Assembly (NCBI GenBank): GCA_025667525.1
Contig: CM046881.1
Span: 24,315,580 to 24,379,579 of the forward strand
Length of the DNA: 64,000 nucleotides
Direction of reading: 5' to 3'
From: Glebionis coronaria
Lineage: Eukaryota > Streptophyta > Magnoliopsida > Asterales > Asteraceae
Program-made: the position numbers and the translations under genes
Shown here: in pieces, positions 23,901 through 34,716 of the stretch
Layout: each line of letters starts with the position of its first letter
How positions within the stretch are numbered: position 1 is the first letter of the stretch
The notes under the pieces: model-generated
The model's input: the letters and a program-made list of their open reading frames with translations, nothing else
The model's database searches: none
What the model was told of the DNA's origin: nothing

Positions 23901-26900
23901 TCCTTGTGAAGCCTACACAGGTGAATAATATACAAAAAAAAGGACAACTATTTTTTTACATTTCGTGTAGGAGGATCATGCTTCTGTATTATATGACTCT
24001 GAAATATTTGATTCCTTATTTTATTCTATTTAAACTGATACCCATCAAGAAATAGAGTGCCAAACATAATCGCTAACATATAAAAACAGATTTAGATTGA
24101 AATTATCTGACAACATGGACTCGAACAAAATTGTCATAACATGTGATACATGACTCCGTTTCAAGACCACAACTAAGAAAATGGATCCTTGAAATAAGGA
24201 TTAATTTTATCTGGGCAAACATTGGTCAAAAGCGACTAAACCAGATAAAAAACTGATGAAAATCGACCATAAACAGCCAAAATATTGTCGTAACCGGCTG
24301 AAATCATCCAAACATAAGAAAAATATCAAAGTTTATTTCTAGTCCATATGGACCACACAGAAACCAGTCAAAATGTTTTTGCCCGGACTCTAGATGGATG
24401 AAACACGTATATGTATTTTCTTTATTTAGTTTTGGTCGTGTTTTACCTAGTATAAAAGTTGGTCAGATAGTATTTGAGGTAGTTGAGAATGCACTAGACA
24501 AAGAGCATCTCGACGACACATTATAATATAAAGGTCAAGATATGAGTGTGGTCTAACAACACGTCGTGTTATTGTTTGATATCCAAAAACTGCTCAGCAA
24601 CAGTCGGACAAGTGAGGAATGTTGGGATGAACCAGAAAAGTTTGACCAAGAAAAAAATGATATTGTTTACCCTTGTGAAGCCTACACAGGTGAATAATAT
24701 ACAAAAAAAGGACAAGTATTTTTTGACATTTCATGTAGGAGGATCATGCTTCTGTATTATATGACTCTGAAATATGTGATTCCATATTTCATTCTATTTA
24801 AATTGAGACCCGTCAAGAAATAGAGTGACAAACATAATCGCTAACATATAAAAACAGATTATTGAAATTATCTAACAACGTTGGCTGCAATAAAATCGTC
24901 ATAACATGTGATACATGACTCCGTTTCAAGACCACAACTAAGAAAATGGATCCTTGAAATAAGGATTAATTTTATCTAGGCAAACATTGGTCAAAAGCGA
25001 CTAAACCTGATAAAAAAACTGATGAAAATCGACGATAAACAGCCAAAACATTACCGTAACCGGCTGAAATCATCCAAACATAAGAAAAAACATCAAAATT
25101 TATTTCTAGTCCATATGGACCACATAGAAACCGGTCAAAATGTTTTTTCCCGAATTCTAGATGGACGAAACACGTATATGTATTTTCTTTGTTTAGTTTT
25201 GGTCGTGTTTTACCAAGTATAAAAGTTGGTCAGCTAGTATTTGAGGTAGTCGAGAATGCACTAGACAAAAAGCATATCGACGACACATTATAATATAAAG
25301 GTCAAGATATGAGTGTGGTCTAACAACACGTTGTGTTATTTGACCCAGAAAACAATGATATTGTTTATCCTTGTGAACCCTACACAAGTTAGTAATATAC
25401 AAAAATGGGAGAACTATATTTTGACATTTCGTGTAGCAGGATCATTCTTCTTTATTATATGACTCTAAAATATTTGATTCCAAATTTTATTCTATTTAAA
25501 CTGAGACCCACCAAGAAATAGAGTGCCAACCATAATCGCTAACATATAAAAACAGATTTAGATTGAAATTATCAGACAACGTGGACTACAACAAAATCGT
25601 CATAACATGTGATACATGACTCCGTTTCAAGACCACAACTAAAAAAATGGTTCCTTGAAATAAGGATTAATTTTATCTAGGTAAACATTTGTCAAAAGCG
25701 ACTAAACGTGATAAACAAAACTAATGAAAATCGACCATAAACAGCCAAAACATTATCGTAACTGGCTGAAATCATCCAAACATAAGAAAAAACATCTAAA
25801 TTTATTTTTATCCATATGGACCACATAGAAACCGGTCAAAATGTTTTCTCTCGGATTCTAGATGGATGAAACCCGTATATGTATTTTCTTTGTTTAGTTT
25901 TGGTCGTGTTTTACCTAGTATAAAAGTTTTATCAGATATTATTTGAGGTAGTTGAGAATGCACTAGACAAAGAGCATCTCGACGACACATTATAATATAA
26001 AGGTCGAGATATGAGTGTGGTCTAACAACACGTTGTGTTATTTGACCAAGAAAACAATGATACTGTTTATCCTTGTGAAGCCTACACAGGTGAATAATAT
26101 ACAAAAAAAGGACAAGTATTTTTTGACATTTCATGTAGGAGGATCATCCTTCTGTATTATATGACTCTGAAATATTTGATTCCATATTTTATTCTATTTA
26201 AACTGAGACCCATCAAGAAATAGAGTGCCAAACATAATCGCTAACCTATAAAAACAGATTTAGATTGGAATTATCTGACAACGTGGACTGCAACAAAATC
26301 GTCATAACATGTGATACATGACTCTGTTTCAAGACCACAACTAAGAAAAGGGATCCTTGAAATAAGGATTAATTTTATCTAGGCATACATTGGTCAAAAG
26401 CGACTGAACATGATAAAAGCTGATGAAAATCAACCATAAAAAGCCAAAACATTGTCGTAACCACCTAAAATCATCCAAACATAAGAAACAACATCTAAAT
26501 TTATTTATAGTCCATATGGAGCACATAGAAACCGGTCAAAATGTTTTCGCCCAGATTCTAGATGGATGAAACACGTATATGTATTTTCTTTATTTAGTTT
26601 TGGTCGTGTTTTACCTAGTATAAAAGTTGGTCAGCTATTATTTGAGGTAGTTGAGAATGCACTAAAAAAGAGCATCTCGACGACACATTATAATATAAAG
26701 GTCAAGATATGAGTGTGGTCTAACAACACGTTGTGTTATTTGACCAAGAAAACAATGATATTGTTTATCCTTGTGAAGCATACACAGGTGAATAATATAC
26801 AAAAAAGGACAAGTATTTTTTGTCATTTCATGTAGGAGGATCATGCTTCTGTATTATATGACTCTGAAATATTTGATTCCATATTTTATTCTATTTAAAC

Positions 26901-27298
26901 TGAGACCCATCAAGAAATAGAGTGCCAAACATAATCGCTAACCTATAAAAACAGATTTAGATTGGAATTATCTAACAACGTGGACTGCAACAAAATCGTC
27001 ATAACATGTGATACATGACTCCGTTTCAAGACCACAACTAAGAAAATGGATCCTTGAAATAAGGATTATTTTTATCTAGGCAAACATTGGTCAAAAGCGA
27101 CTGAACATGATAAAAAACTGATGAAAATCGACCATAAACAGCCAAAACATTGTCGTAACCGGCTGATATCATCCAAACATAAGAAAAAACATCTAAATTT
27201 ATTTCTATCCATATGGAGCACATAGAAACCGGTAAAAATGTTTTCGCCCAGATTCTAGATGGATGAAACACGTATGTGTGTTTTCTTTGTTTAGTTTT
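20942..27298 (+). repeat. ~700-bp satellite array, units 1-9
   Basis: Tandem units starting TGTTTTACCTAG at 20942, 21640, 22340, 23038, 23739, 24439, 25206, 25907 and 26607. Steps are 698-701 bp, except 767 bp for unit 6, which holds a 67-bp insertion. The last unit is cut by the non-autonomous LTR element at 27299. Each unit contains a conserved inverted repeat ATCCTT/AAGGAT with a 5-nt loop, and a minus-strand ORF of about 65-72 codons. Unit divergence by eye is several percent. I do not recognise the family. Confidence 0.92.
24574..24640. other. 67-bp insertion unique to satellite unit 6
   Basis: Sequence absent from all other units, beginning GTTTGATATCC and ending CCAGAAAAG. GTTTGA at the start recurs right after the end, which may be a short target duplication. 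No terminal inverted repeat is evident. Confidence 0.7.
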
Positions 27299-27581
27299 TG
27301 TGGATTTGCTTTTATCTAATCCGGTGGTCTAACATGGTGGTAAATGGTGGAAGCCATTGTTGAGTTGAGAGAGAAAAGAGGTTGTGTGTGAAAATAGAAA
27401 ATGTGTATTAAAAGTGAAAATGAAACACAGTCAACACCCCTCCTTGGAAGCCTAGGAGGGGTATATATAGCCACACACCAAACACTTAACTATACATTGT
27501 ACCTAGTCTAGTCTAAGCGTGTGTGACTATGATAACTAATGGGAATTCTTAAATATCGTCACATAAAGTGAATTTCCAACA
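27299..27581 (-). repeat. 3' LTR of the non-autonomous element
   Basis: 283 bp, intact. 27426-27581 (156 bp) aligns in order with 30076-30231, while 27299-27425 aligns with the right LTR only in inverted orientation. Confidence 0.88.
27437..27469 (-). promoter_or_regulatory. TATA box with adjacent hairpin (non-autonomous element)
   Basis: Minus strand: TATATATA (27469-27462) followed directly by CCCCTCCT, a 9-nt loop and AGGAGGGG (stem 27461-27454 with 27444-27437). An identical copy is at 30119-30087. Confidence 0.65.
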
Positions 27582-29934
27582 ATCTTTCCCCATGGGACGA
27601 CGTGTAGAATTCCTTACAATATTTTTCCTAACAAGTACATAATGATTAAGAACAAGAGCTTTCATGAAGCTTCCAATGCTGATGATGTCTTCTGAGGCTT
27701 TTGACTTCAAAATGACTCATCTTTAAAGTAACTTGTAGTAGAAATACTGTAACGGCACGAGCTAAGTAACCCATACACTTCTGGTTAAGGAGAAGCTTCT
27801 GAATTAACTTCCCCCTAATTTATGCCACATAAAATTGATGTAGAAGCTTTTAAAAAGCTTCCCCCTAAACCGACAATCCTTGTAAGCAACTTCAAAGCTT
27901 TCAATAAAGCTTAGAATGATTAAGCGCACAACGGAATCTAACAAGCAAATACCATCATATAACATGATAACGTTGCTAAGAGGGATTGAAAGCTTGGGTC
28001 ACACCAAGTAGATCAACAACTTCTCTTCTCACGCTTGATTAATTCTTCTGAATTTTTCTTCCCCCTGAGAGTTCGAGTTATGCATGCTAGAAAGAATCAA
28101 GACATTTCTTCCCCCACATAGTTGAAGAAAATAAATCAATCCCAAGTATGAAGCTCAAATACTAAAGTAGACACTTTATCCCTTTCATGAAGTTGACATC
28201 GTAAAACCAGAGTCAATTAAGTCCCGGAAATGCACATATCTTCTTCCGGAGATGCACCAGAGTCAATTAAGTTCCGGAAGTGCATATCTCTCCATATAGG
28301 ATAATGATGAAAAATAATTGCAACAACCAAACAATTAAACATCGAATCAGTAATGTACCGTTTAGAGATTGATAACGCCACGAGTTAAAACACTGATTTT
28401 TCTCTGCGGCTATGACAAATGTCATCCCGGAATGTCTTCAAATCAAAAGAAGGTATGAAGTTCATAACGTGTACTCGTTGTGCGTTCATTGTGTCTTCTT
28501 CTTCTCCCTTGATGGTTTTGAAACCTCAGAACCATCAATAAATCGTACGCACATGAACCTGAAAATCTCGAGAGAATAATAAATAAGCTTAATTATATTC
28601 GGTGAGAATCAGTTGCTGATCAAAAATCTCTACTCATAAACTCTCCACGGCCATCTTTACCAACCCCTTTGTAGGCAATTTGAAGTGGCCACTGATAAAA
28701 TGAACCAGATACATCAAACGTGAAACATAATAAGAATCCTTTGATCTTGTGACTTAAGCTTGCACTATTGTTGAATGAGGAACGTTTGAGAAATCTCTAA
28801 GTACACAATGCATCACTAAAGAAGTCTATAAGCACAACACCTCTTGAAATTATCCACGTCGACTAAGCGCGTGACACTGAGTACAACAATGTAACCCCTT
28901 TAAGTGATAGTTATCCGAGTCATCAACCAACCACCCCGAACCCGGAAACTAGATAACCAAGTCGTCATTCTAAGATTAAGCACGAGCAAGTTATCTTTGA
29001 AGATAAAATAAATACACGCCTTCGAAAAATCCGTCTTCAACTTCATGTAATTAATACCCGATCAAATAAATCCGTAGCCACTAAAAAATAGCCAATTTTT
29101 TCTTCTGTCTTGACTAAATAAATCTTTTCACTTGGTCACGTCTTTTGTCTCATCATATTTTGTCTCGGCACTTTGTCACGTCACTTTCAAAACCGTCAAT
29201 CAAAATATTATCTATCAAATAAAATGATAAATAAAATTTAGATATAACAAAGTAACACATTTGGCCCAATATCATCAATAAGTAGGTTCATGTTAGACAC
29301 AGGCCAAAAAATAATGAACCAGTGGTTTCATGGCCCATTAAATTGTTAAATAATCGTGAGTCTATGGCCCAAATTCCAAACAAAATACCCGATCCAAAAA
29401 GCCACGAGTGGGGATAAATACAGACAGCCCTAATTACTCTCACAATTAAACCAACTTACACCAAACTCTGATATTTCTAAAAACATCCGCCCCCTTAAAC
29501 ACCTATATCTTCCACACAAGAACTTAATCTCCTCCCAATCTCATCTTCAAACCATCTCACATCAAATCTGATCAATAATACCCAATCTCATCTTCAAACC
29601 AAATCACATAACCACCCACGAAGATCGAATCCCTTCTAGTGCAAGAATACGTCTCTTTATGCGATGATGGCATCAAGATCATTTTTCATTTGATCTCGGG
29701 TAGGTATATGTTGTTGCATGTCGATTTGAGATGGTCAGTGATGGTACTTTGTTAAAAAAACAAGTTAATTTTTCGAGATCTATGAGGATATGTTAAACGA
29801 AAAAAAATCTTTATCAAGATTGGAAAAAAATACGTTTTAACAATACTGAGGTCTCGAATTACTAAGTCTTTTCAGTCAATGGATCGAGTCTAGGTAGTAG
29901 GTTTAGGTGACGATGGGATTAGGACAAGATTGAT
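27582..29934 (-). other. Non-coding interior of the non-autonomous element
   Basis: No ORF of note on either strand. The part next to the left LTR holds four AGGGGGAAG-like tracts (minus strand). Two copies of a CCAATCTCATCTTCAAACCA block lie close together at 29536-29605. The stretch from about 29265 to 29690 resembles a host promoter and leader, described separately. Confidence 0.55.
29265..29690 (+). promoter_or_regulatory. Possible captured host promoter and first exon
   Basis: Three GGCCCA (site II-type) motifs at about 29272, 29332 and 29366 precede a GATAAATACA TATA-like site near 29413, a long C/A-rich leader, an ATGATGGC start-like context near 29664 and a GGTAGGTATA sequence that could be a splice donor near 29700. 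Such motif order is usual in plant housekeeping promoters. It faces opposite to the element's own transcription. No protein could be identified, so this is a suggestion only. Confidence 0.3.
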
Positions 29935-30231
29935 GTTGACTGTGTTTTCATTTCAAGTTTAATACACATTTTCTATTTTCACACACAACATCTCTTCTCT
30001 CTCTCAACAATGGCTTCCACCTTCCACCACCCACCAACACCACCGGATTAGATAAAAGCAAATCCACAATTGGTACACAGTCAACACCCCTCCTTGGAAG
30101 CCTAGGAGGGGTATATATAGCCACACACCAAACACTTAACTATACATTGTACCTAGTCTAGTCTAAGCGTGTGTGACTATGATAACTAATGAGAATTCTT
30201 AAATGTCGTCACATAAAGTGAATTTCCAACA
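29935..30231 (-). repeat. 5' LTR with inverted R-U5-PBS segment
   Basis: 30076-30231 matches the left LTR in order. 29935-30068 is the reverse complement of 27299-27435, followed by ATTGGTA (30069-30075), the first bases of a PBS. The inverted block is bounded by GTTGACTGTG at its left and CACAGTCAAC at its right junction, an inverted repeat of about 11 bp. Undoing the inversion gives an LTR of about 280 bp, equal to its partner. Confidence 0.8.
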
Positions 30232-30236
30232 GTTTT

Positions 30237-31269
30237 GGTCGTGTTTTACCTAGTATAAAAGTTGGTCAGCTATTATTTGAGGTAGTTGAGAATGCGTTAG
30301 ACAAAGAGCATCTCGATGACACATTATAATATAAAGGTCAAGATATGAGTGTGGTCTAACAACACGTTGTGTTATTTGACCAAGAAAAAAATGATATTGT
30401 TTATCCTTGTGAAGCATACACAGGTGAATAATATACAAAAAAAGGACAAGTATTTTTTGACATTTCATATAGGAGGATCAAGCTTCTGTATTATATGACT
30501 CTGAAATATTTGATTCCATATTTGATTCTATTTAAACTGAGACCCAACAAGAAATAGAGTGCCAAACATAATCGCTAACCTATAAAAATAGATTTTGATT
30601 GGAATTATCTGACAACGTGGACTGCAACAAAATCGTCATAACATGTGATACATGACTCCGTTTCAAGACCACAACTAAGAAAATGGATCCTTGAAATAAG
30701 GATTAGTTTTATCTAGGCAAACATTGGTCAAAAGCGACTGAACATGATAAAAAAACTGATGAAAATCGACCATAAACAGCCAAAACATTGTTGTAACTGG
30801 CTGAAATCATCCAAACATAAGAAAAAACATCTAAATTTATTTATATCCATATGGAGCACATAGAAACCGGTCAAAATGTTTTCGCCCAGATTCTAGATGG
30901 ATGAAACACGTATATGTATTTTCTTTGTTTAGTTTTGGTCATGTTTTACCTAGTATAAAAGTTGGTCAGCTATTATTTGAGGTAGTTGAGAATGCACTAG
31001 ACAAAGAGTATCTCGACGACACATTATAATATAAAGGTCAAGATATGAGTGTGGTCTAACAACACGTTGTGTTATTTGACCAAGAAAACAATGATATTTT
31101 TTATCCTTGTGAAGCCTACACATGTGAATAATATACAAAAAAAGGACAAATATTTTTTGACATTTCATGTAGGAGGATCATGCTTCTGTATTATATGACT
31201 CTGAAATATTTGATTCCATATTTGATTCTATTTAAATTGAGACCCGTCAAGAAATAGAGTGCCAAACAT
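30237..31269 (+). repeat. Satellite units 10-11 (second part cut)
   Basis: Units start at 30242 and 30942. The second ends after about 330 bp at the copia insertion (TSD AATCG at 31270-31274). The sequence continues in register from the point where unit 9 was interrupted at 27298. Confidence 0.9.
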
Positions 31270-31307
31270 AATCGTGTTGGGAATAAAATATAGCCAGTTC
31301 ACTTGAG

Positions 31308-31413
31308 CGCTGACAAGAGGAAAACAAGCGTTGATAGGAAGAAAACAAACGCTGACAGATCAAGCGTTTACAAGAAGAAGTCAAGCGTTGATACATTGAA
31401 GACAAGCACTGAT
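31308..31413 (+). repeat. 21-bp phased CGYTGAC array in the LTR
   Basis: Cores (CGCTGAC, CGTTGAT, CGTTTAC, CACTGAT) begin at 31308, 31329, 31350, 31365, 31386 and 31407, with spacings of 21, 21, 15, 21 and 21 bp. The array lies about 130 bp upstream of the TATA box. The right LTR carries the same block from 42653. Confidence 0.85.
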
Positions 31414-31545
31414 GAAAAGATATGGTCTACGCGTATATTGTTTCTAGATTACTTCTAGTAAAGATAGGATCAACAATGTATTTTCTATATTTATCTTTAC
31501 CTAGAATAGTTGATACGTAGACTCTTGTACAAGGATTCTTATATC

Positions 31546-31553
31546 TATAAAAG
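31546..31553 (+). promoter_or_regulatory. LTR TATA box
   Basis: TATAAAAG in U3/R, the best core-promoter match in the LTR; repeated in the 3' LTR. Confidence 0.55.
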
Positions 31554-31792
31554 AAGACCTTTAGGTTATTGTTCAATATAAGTTTTCATACGTTAAACAC
31601 TTTCATTGTAAGCAAGTTTGTTATCATTAATAAAGTGAAACTTTGTTTACATCTTTGTGTGTTCTTGTTTAAGTGTTAATTCCGCATAACACTTAGATTA
31701 TCATATACATATACAAAGGTTTCTCTAAGTGTATAACTTGATCTAATCTCGTATACATAAAGCTAAATCGATCTAAGTTTGGGATCAATAAG

Positions 31793-31804
31793 TGGTATCA
31801 GATC
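31793..31804 (+). other. Primer-binding site (initiator-Met tRNA type)
   Basis: TGGTATCAGATC two bases after the LTR, matching TGGTATCAGAGC at ten of twelve positions. Confidence 0.85.
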
Positions 31805-32704
31805 TTGTTGAGTAACTTTTGATCTTAAAGAACACAAGAACCCTAAAATCACCAAAACCCTAATATTCACAAAACCCTAAAAACATCATGTCCAATCCAG
31901 AAGTAAACCCTCCACCTCAAACCCTAGCATCAAGATTCCCATGCTTGATGCAAACAACTTTGAGCTATGGAAGTTCAACTTTGAGCAGTATCTAGGAATC
32001 TATGACTACACTCTCTGGGAGATTATTGAGTATGGGAACACATTCAATAAAGCTGAAAAGATTGCTACTGCCATTGCTACAAGAACTGCTGTTGCTGGAT
32101 GTTCAGAAGCAAATAAGCAAGAAAAACCTGGTGATGGTAGAGCCGTGTCTGCTGAAGACATAGCAAAGAGAAGTGTTGATATGAAAACCCTAAATATTCT
32201 GAAACTCTCTTTGGGATAAGAGAACCAGCATAAATACAGAGGGTATGATTCTACAAAAGACCTTTGGGCAACTTTTGAAGTTGCATATGGTGGCAATAAT
32301 GATACTAAGGAAGAGAAGAAAAAGCAACTCATGCATGAGTATGCTGTTTTCAAGGCTCAATCTAATGAGAAGCTTAGCAGTGTGAGAAGCAGACTGCTTG
32401 ACATTACAAGCAAGATGTCCTTCATGGGGACACAACTTGGTGATGTTGATATCAATGCCACTTTTCTTAAAAGCCTTGGTGATGCGTGGAAGATTGAGGC
32501 AAGATCCATTATTGCCAATAACACTTACAAAAGTTCTACTTTTGATGATATCTACAACAAACTGAGGCTGTTGGAGGATGAGACTCTTTTGGAACATGGA
32601 AGTAATTCTACTAATAGCAACATGGCCTTCTTCTTACACATTGAAGTTCAATTTGATCAGAAGGACTCTTACATGCTCCCAGTTACTGGATCAACATGTG
32701 TCAA

Positions 32705-32747
32705 CGCTGGAACATATCCTGTCAACGCCTCACATTCAGACGCTGAC
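32705..32747 (+). repeat. Phased CG-core motif in gag
   Basis: CAACGC, CAACGC and GACGCTGACA have their CG at 32705, 32726 and 32741, spacing 21 and 15 bp. The first two are GTCAACG, the reverse complement of CGTTGAC. Confidence 0.65.
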
Positions 32748-34336
32748 ACATACAAAATTGATTCTCCAAGTGTTAAGCCTGCTGGTTTGGATCTGGATAC
32801 TGTGTGTGCTTACATTACTTCTTTGCCCAAAGGTTCAGTGATTACATATGAGGACCTTGAGCAAATAAGTGATGAGTACTTGGAAGAGATTGATATCAAG
32901 TGGAACATGGCTCTTGCAAGTATAAGAGCAAACAGGTGGAACAGAAGGTTTAAGAAGAAGATGACCTGTAATGCAAAAGACACTGTTGGATTTGATAAAT
33001 CCAAGGTGGAGTGCTACAATTGTCATCGTATGGGACACTTCATGAGGGAATGCAGATCTCCAAGAATGTCTGATGCCGGAAAACCCTCAAGCCAAATTGT
33101 TAAGGCTCAGGATCCTAAGGCCATGGTTGCAGTGCAAGGAATTGATGGCATTGGATGGGACTGGAGCTATCTGGTTAAGAATGGAGACGAGGACAAAGCT
33201 TTGGTTGCTGAAATAGAAGAAGAAGAGCATGTTCAATATGCTCTCATGGCACACTCCTCCTCTTCATTAGATAATGAGGTATACGATGATGCTTTTTGTA
33301 GTAAGGGTTGTAGGTTAAATACTAAGAAACTTAACAAAGAGGTGTTAAGGTTGCTAGATAATGTGAGTACTGAGAGATGCAAACTGTCTAATTATCAAAT
33401 TGCTCTCACTCAAACTGAGAAGACAGTTTCTGAGTACAAGAAACTGGAATTTGACTTAAAAGATAAAATAAATATCTTAAAACATGAATTAGAAGCTAGC
33501 AATGATGTTAGAAACATCATGGAAAGGGTTAATGGTGAGTTACAGGCTAAGCTAGATGAGGCTATAAAGAATAAGGATAATGTAGGTCTTAAAATTTAGA
33601 GATTTGATAAGGCCACACAAACCCTAGGAGAATGTGTCAGTAAGCAAAGGGACCCTAGGGATATGACTGGGATTGGGATGAAAGACTATACAGTTGTTCC
33701 ACCACTAGTTGGGGACTTCTATGGTGTCCAAAGAAAGGACCTATCTTGGACTGGTCTACCAGAACTCCAAGAGGAGGAATTTATTCCTCCACCATGAGTC
33801 ATCACCCCAGTTGAAGAGTATCAACAGAAGTTGACTGACTAGAATGAATGGAAGAAAGCCAACCTTACCTTGTTTGTTAAGGGTGGTTTGTTATGTGAAA
33901 GTCCTAATGAGTCAACCGCTATTAAGGTAACAAACCCAATTATTGGCAAGACTGTTGACCTTGGCTCAAACACTGTTAGAAAACCTAGCATTAAGTATGC
34001 AGAAATGTATAGGAATACTAGGTCACCTAAAAGCCAAGTTAGTAATGATGGAACAAGTTTCTTCTTTTCTAGACCTAGAGTTGTGTCTAGAAAAGCTTGT
34101 TACACTTGTGGTAGCTTTTCACATTTAGCATATAAGTGTGTCAACGCTTCCAAGGTCAACGCTGTTAGAAAGTCCAACGTTTTCAGACCCAAAACCTTTG
34201 TGGAGCAACGTCCACAAGTTGTTAGACCAACCCCATTCTTCACTAAAAGGTCTAACACTCATGGAAAAAGACCATTTCAAAAAACTAATACTTGGTCTAA
34301 TAGGAAATGTGTTTCCATAGCAAACCCTAGGTTCAA

Positions 34337-34397
34337 GGCTGACAAGGGTAATTTCAGCGTTGACAAGAGCAAATCCAACGATGACAGAAACGTGACC
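34337..34397 (+). repeat. Phased motif near the gag-pol boundary
   Basis: GGCTGACA, GCGTTGACA and ACGATGACA cores at 34337, 34358 and 34379, spacing 21 and 21 bp, with a further CGTGAC at 34391. A related group of GTCAACG/CAACG cores is at 34145, 34160 and 34178. Confidence 0.6.
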
Positions 34398-34716
34398 AGA
34401 CCTAAATATTGCAACCACAGGGTAAGGGGTCTAAATCTTCTTCAAGCTTGACATGGAGACCTAAGCAAGATCAAAACCATAATGACAATGGGATTTCTAT
34501 GACCTGCAACAGATTTAATTACATTTCAAAGGTCATTACAAAACCTATTGGGGTTAACTGGGTATTTCATCCAAAGAGGGATGAAAAAGGGGTTGTTATG
34601 AGAACTAAGTCTGTTCTTGTTGAACAACCAGATGAATCCAAGTCTGCTAAGGCTTGGGTTCCCAAAGAAAACTAACTTGTTTTCTTTATGTGTAGGGCAT
34701 TCAAAAACAGGTCAAT

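Larger units (their letters stand above)
27299..30231 (-). mobile_element. Non-autonomous LTR retrotransposon
   Basis: 2.93-kb element inserted in satellite unit 9 with TSD GTTTT (27294-27298 and 30232-30236). LTR termini are TGTTGGAAATTC and TGTGG...CCACA, the first matching the start of the copia LTR at 20034. The left LTR borders a PPT on the minus strand (ATGGGGAAAGAT), so the element reads right to left. The interior has no ORF above about 60 codons. Minus-strand AGGGGGAAG tracts recur (27808, 27858, 28058, 28108). It was presumably mobilised by enzymes of a related copia element. Confidence 0.88.
31275..31790 (+). repeat. 5' LTR (516 bp)
   Basis: TGTTGGGAATAAA start. The last bases are ATCAATA where the partner has ATCAACA. 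U3 contains the 21-bp phased motif array and a TATAAAAG box at 31546. Confidence 0.95.
31888..34451 (+). pseudogene. gag: copia gag with two CCHC knuckles (broken)
   Basis: ATG at 31888 (MSNPEVNPPP), then a frameshift near 31930 into the main frame (MLDANNFELWKFNFEQYL). The UBN2-type region continues through an in-frame TAA at 32217-32219. The first zinc knuckle is CYNCHRMGHFMREC (about 33010-33052) and a second, CYTCGSFSHLAYKC, lies near 34099-34140. Further in-frame stops occur at 33597, about 33796 and about 33840. Coiled coil is likely between the knuckles (KTVSEYKKLEFDLKDK). Parts of the linker are built from the 21-bp motif (STCVNAG, YPVNAS, SDADT). Product would package element RNA. 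Confidence 0.82.

Noticed and set aside
31308..31413. CRISPR-like array
   Set aside because: Regular spacing but the repeat core is only 7-9 bp, without unique spacers, in a eukaryotic retrotransposon.
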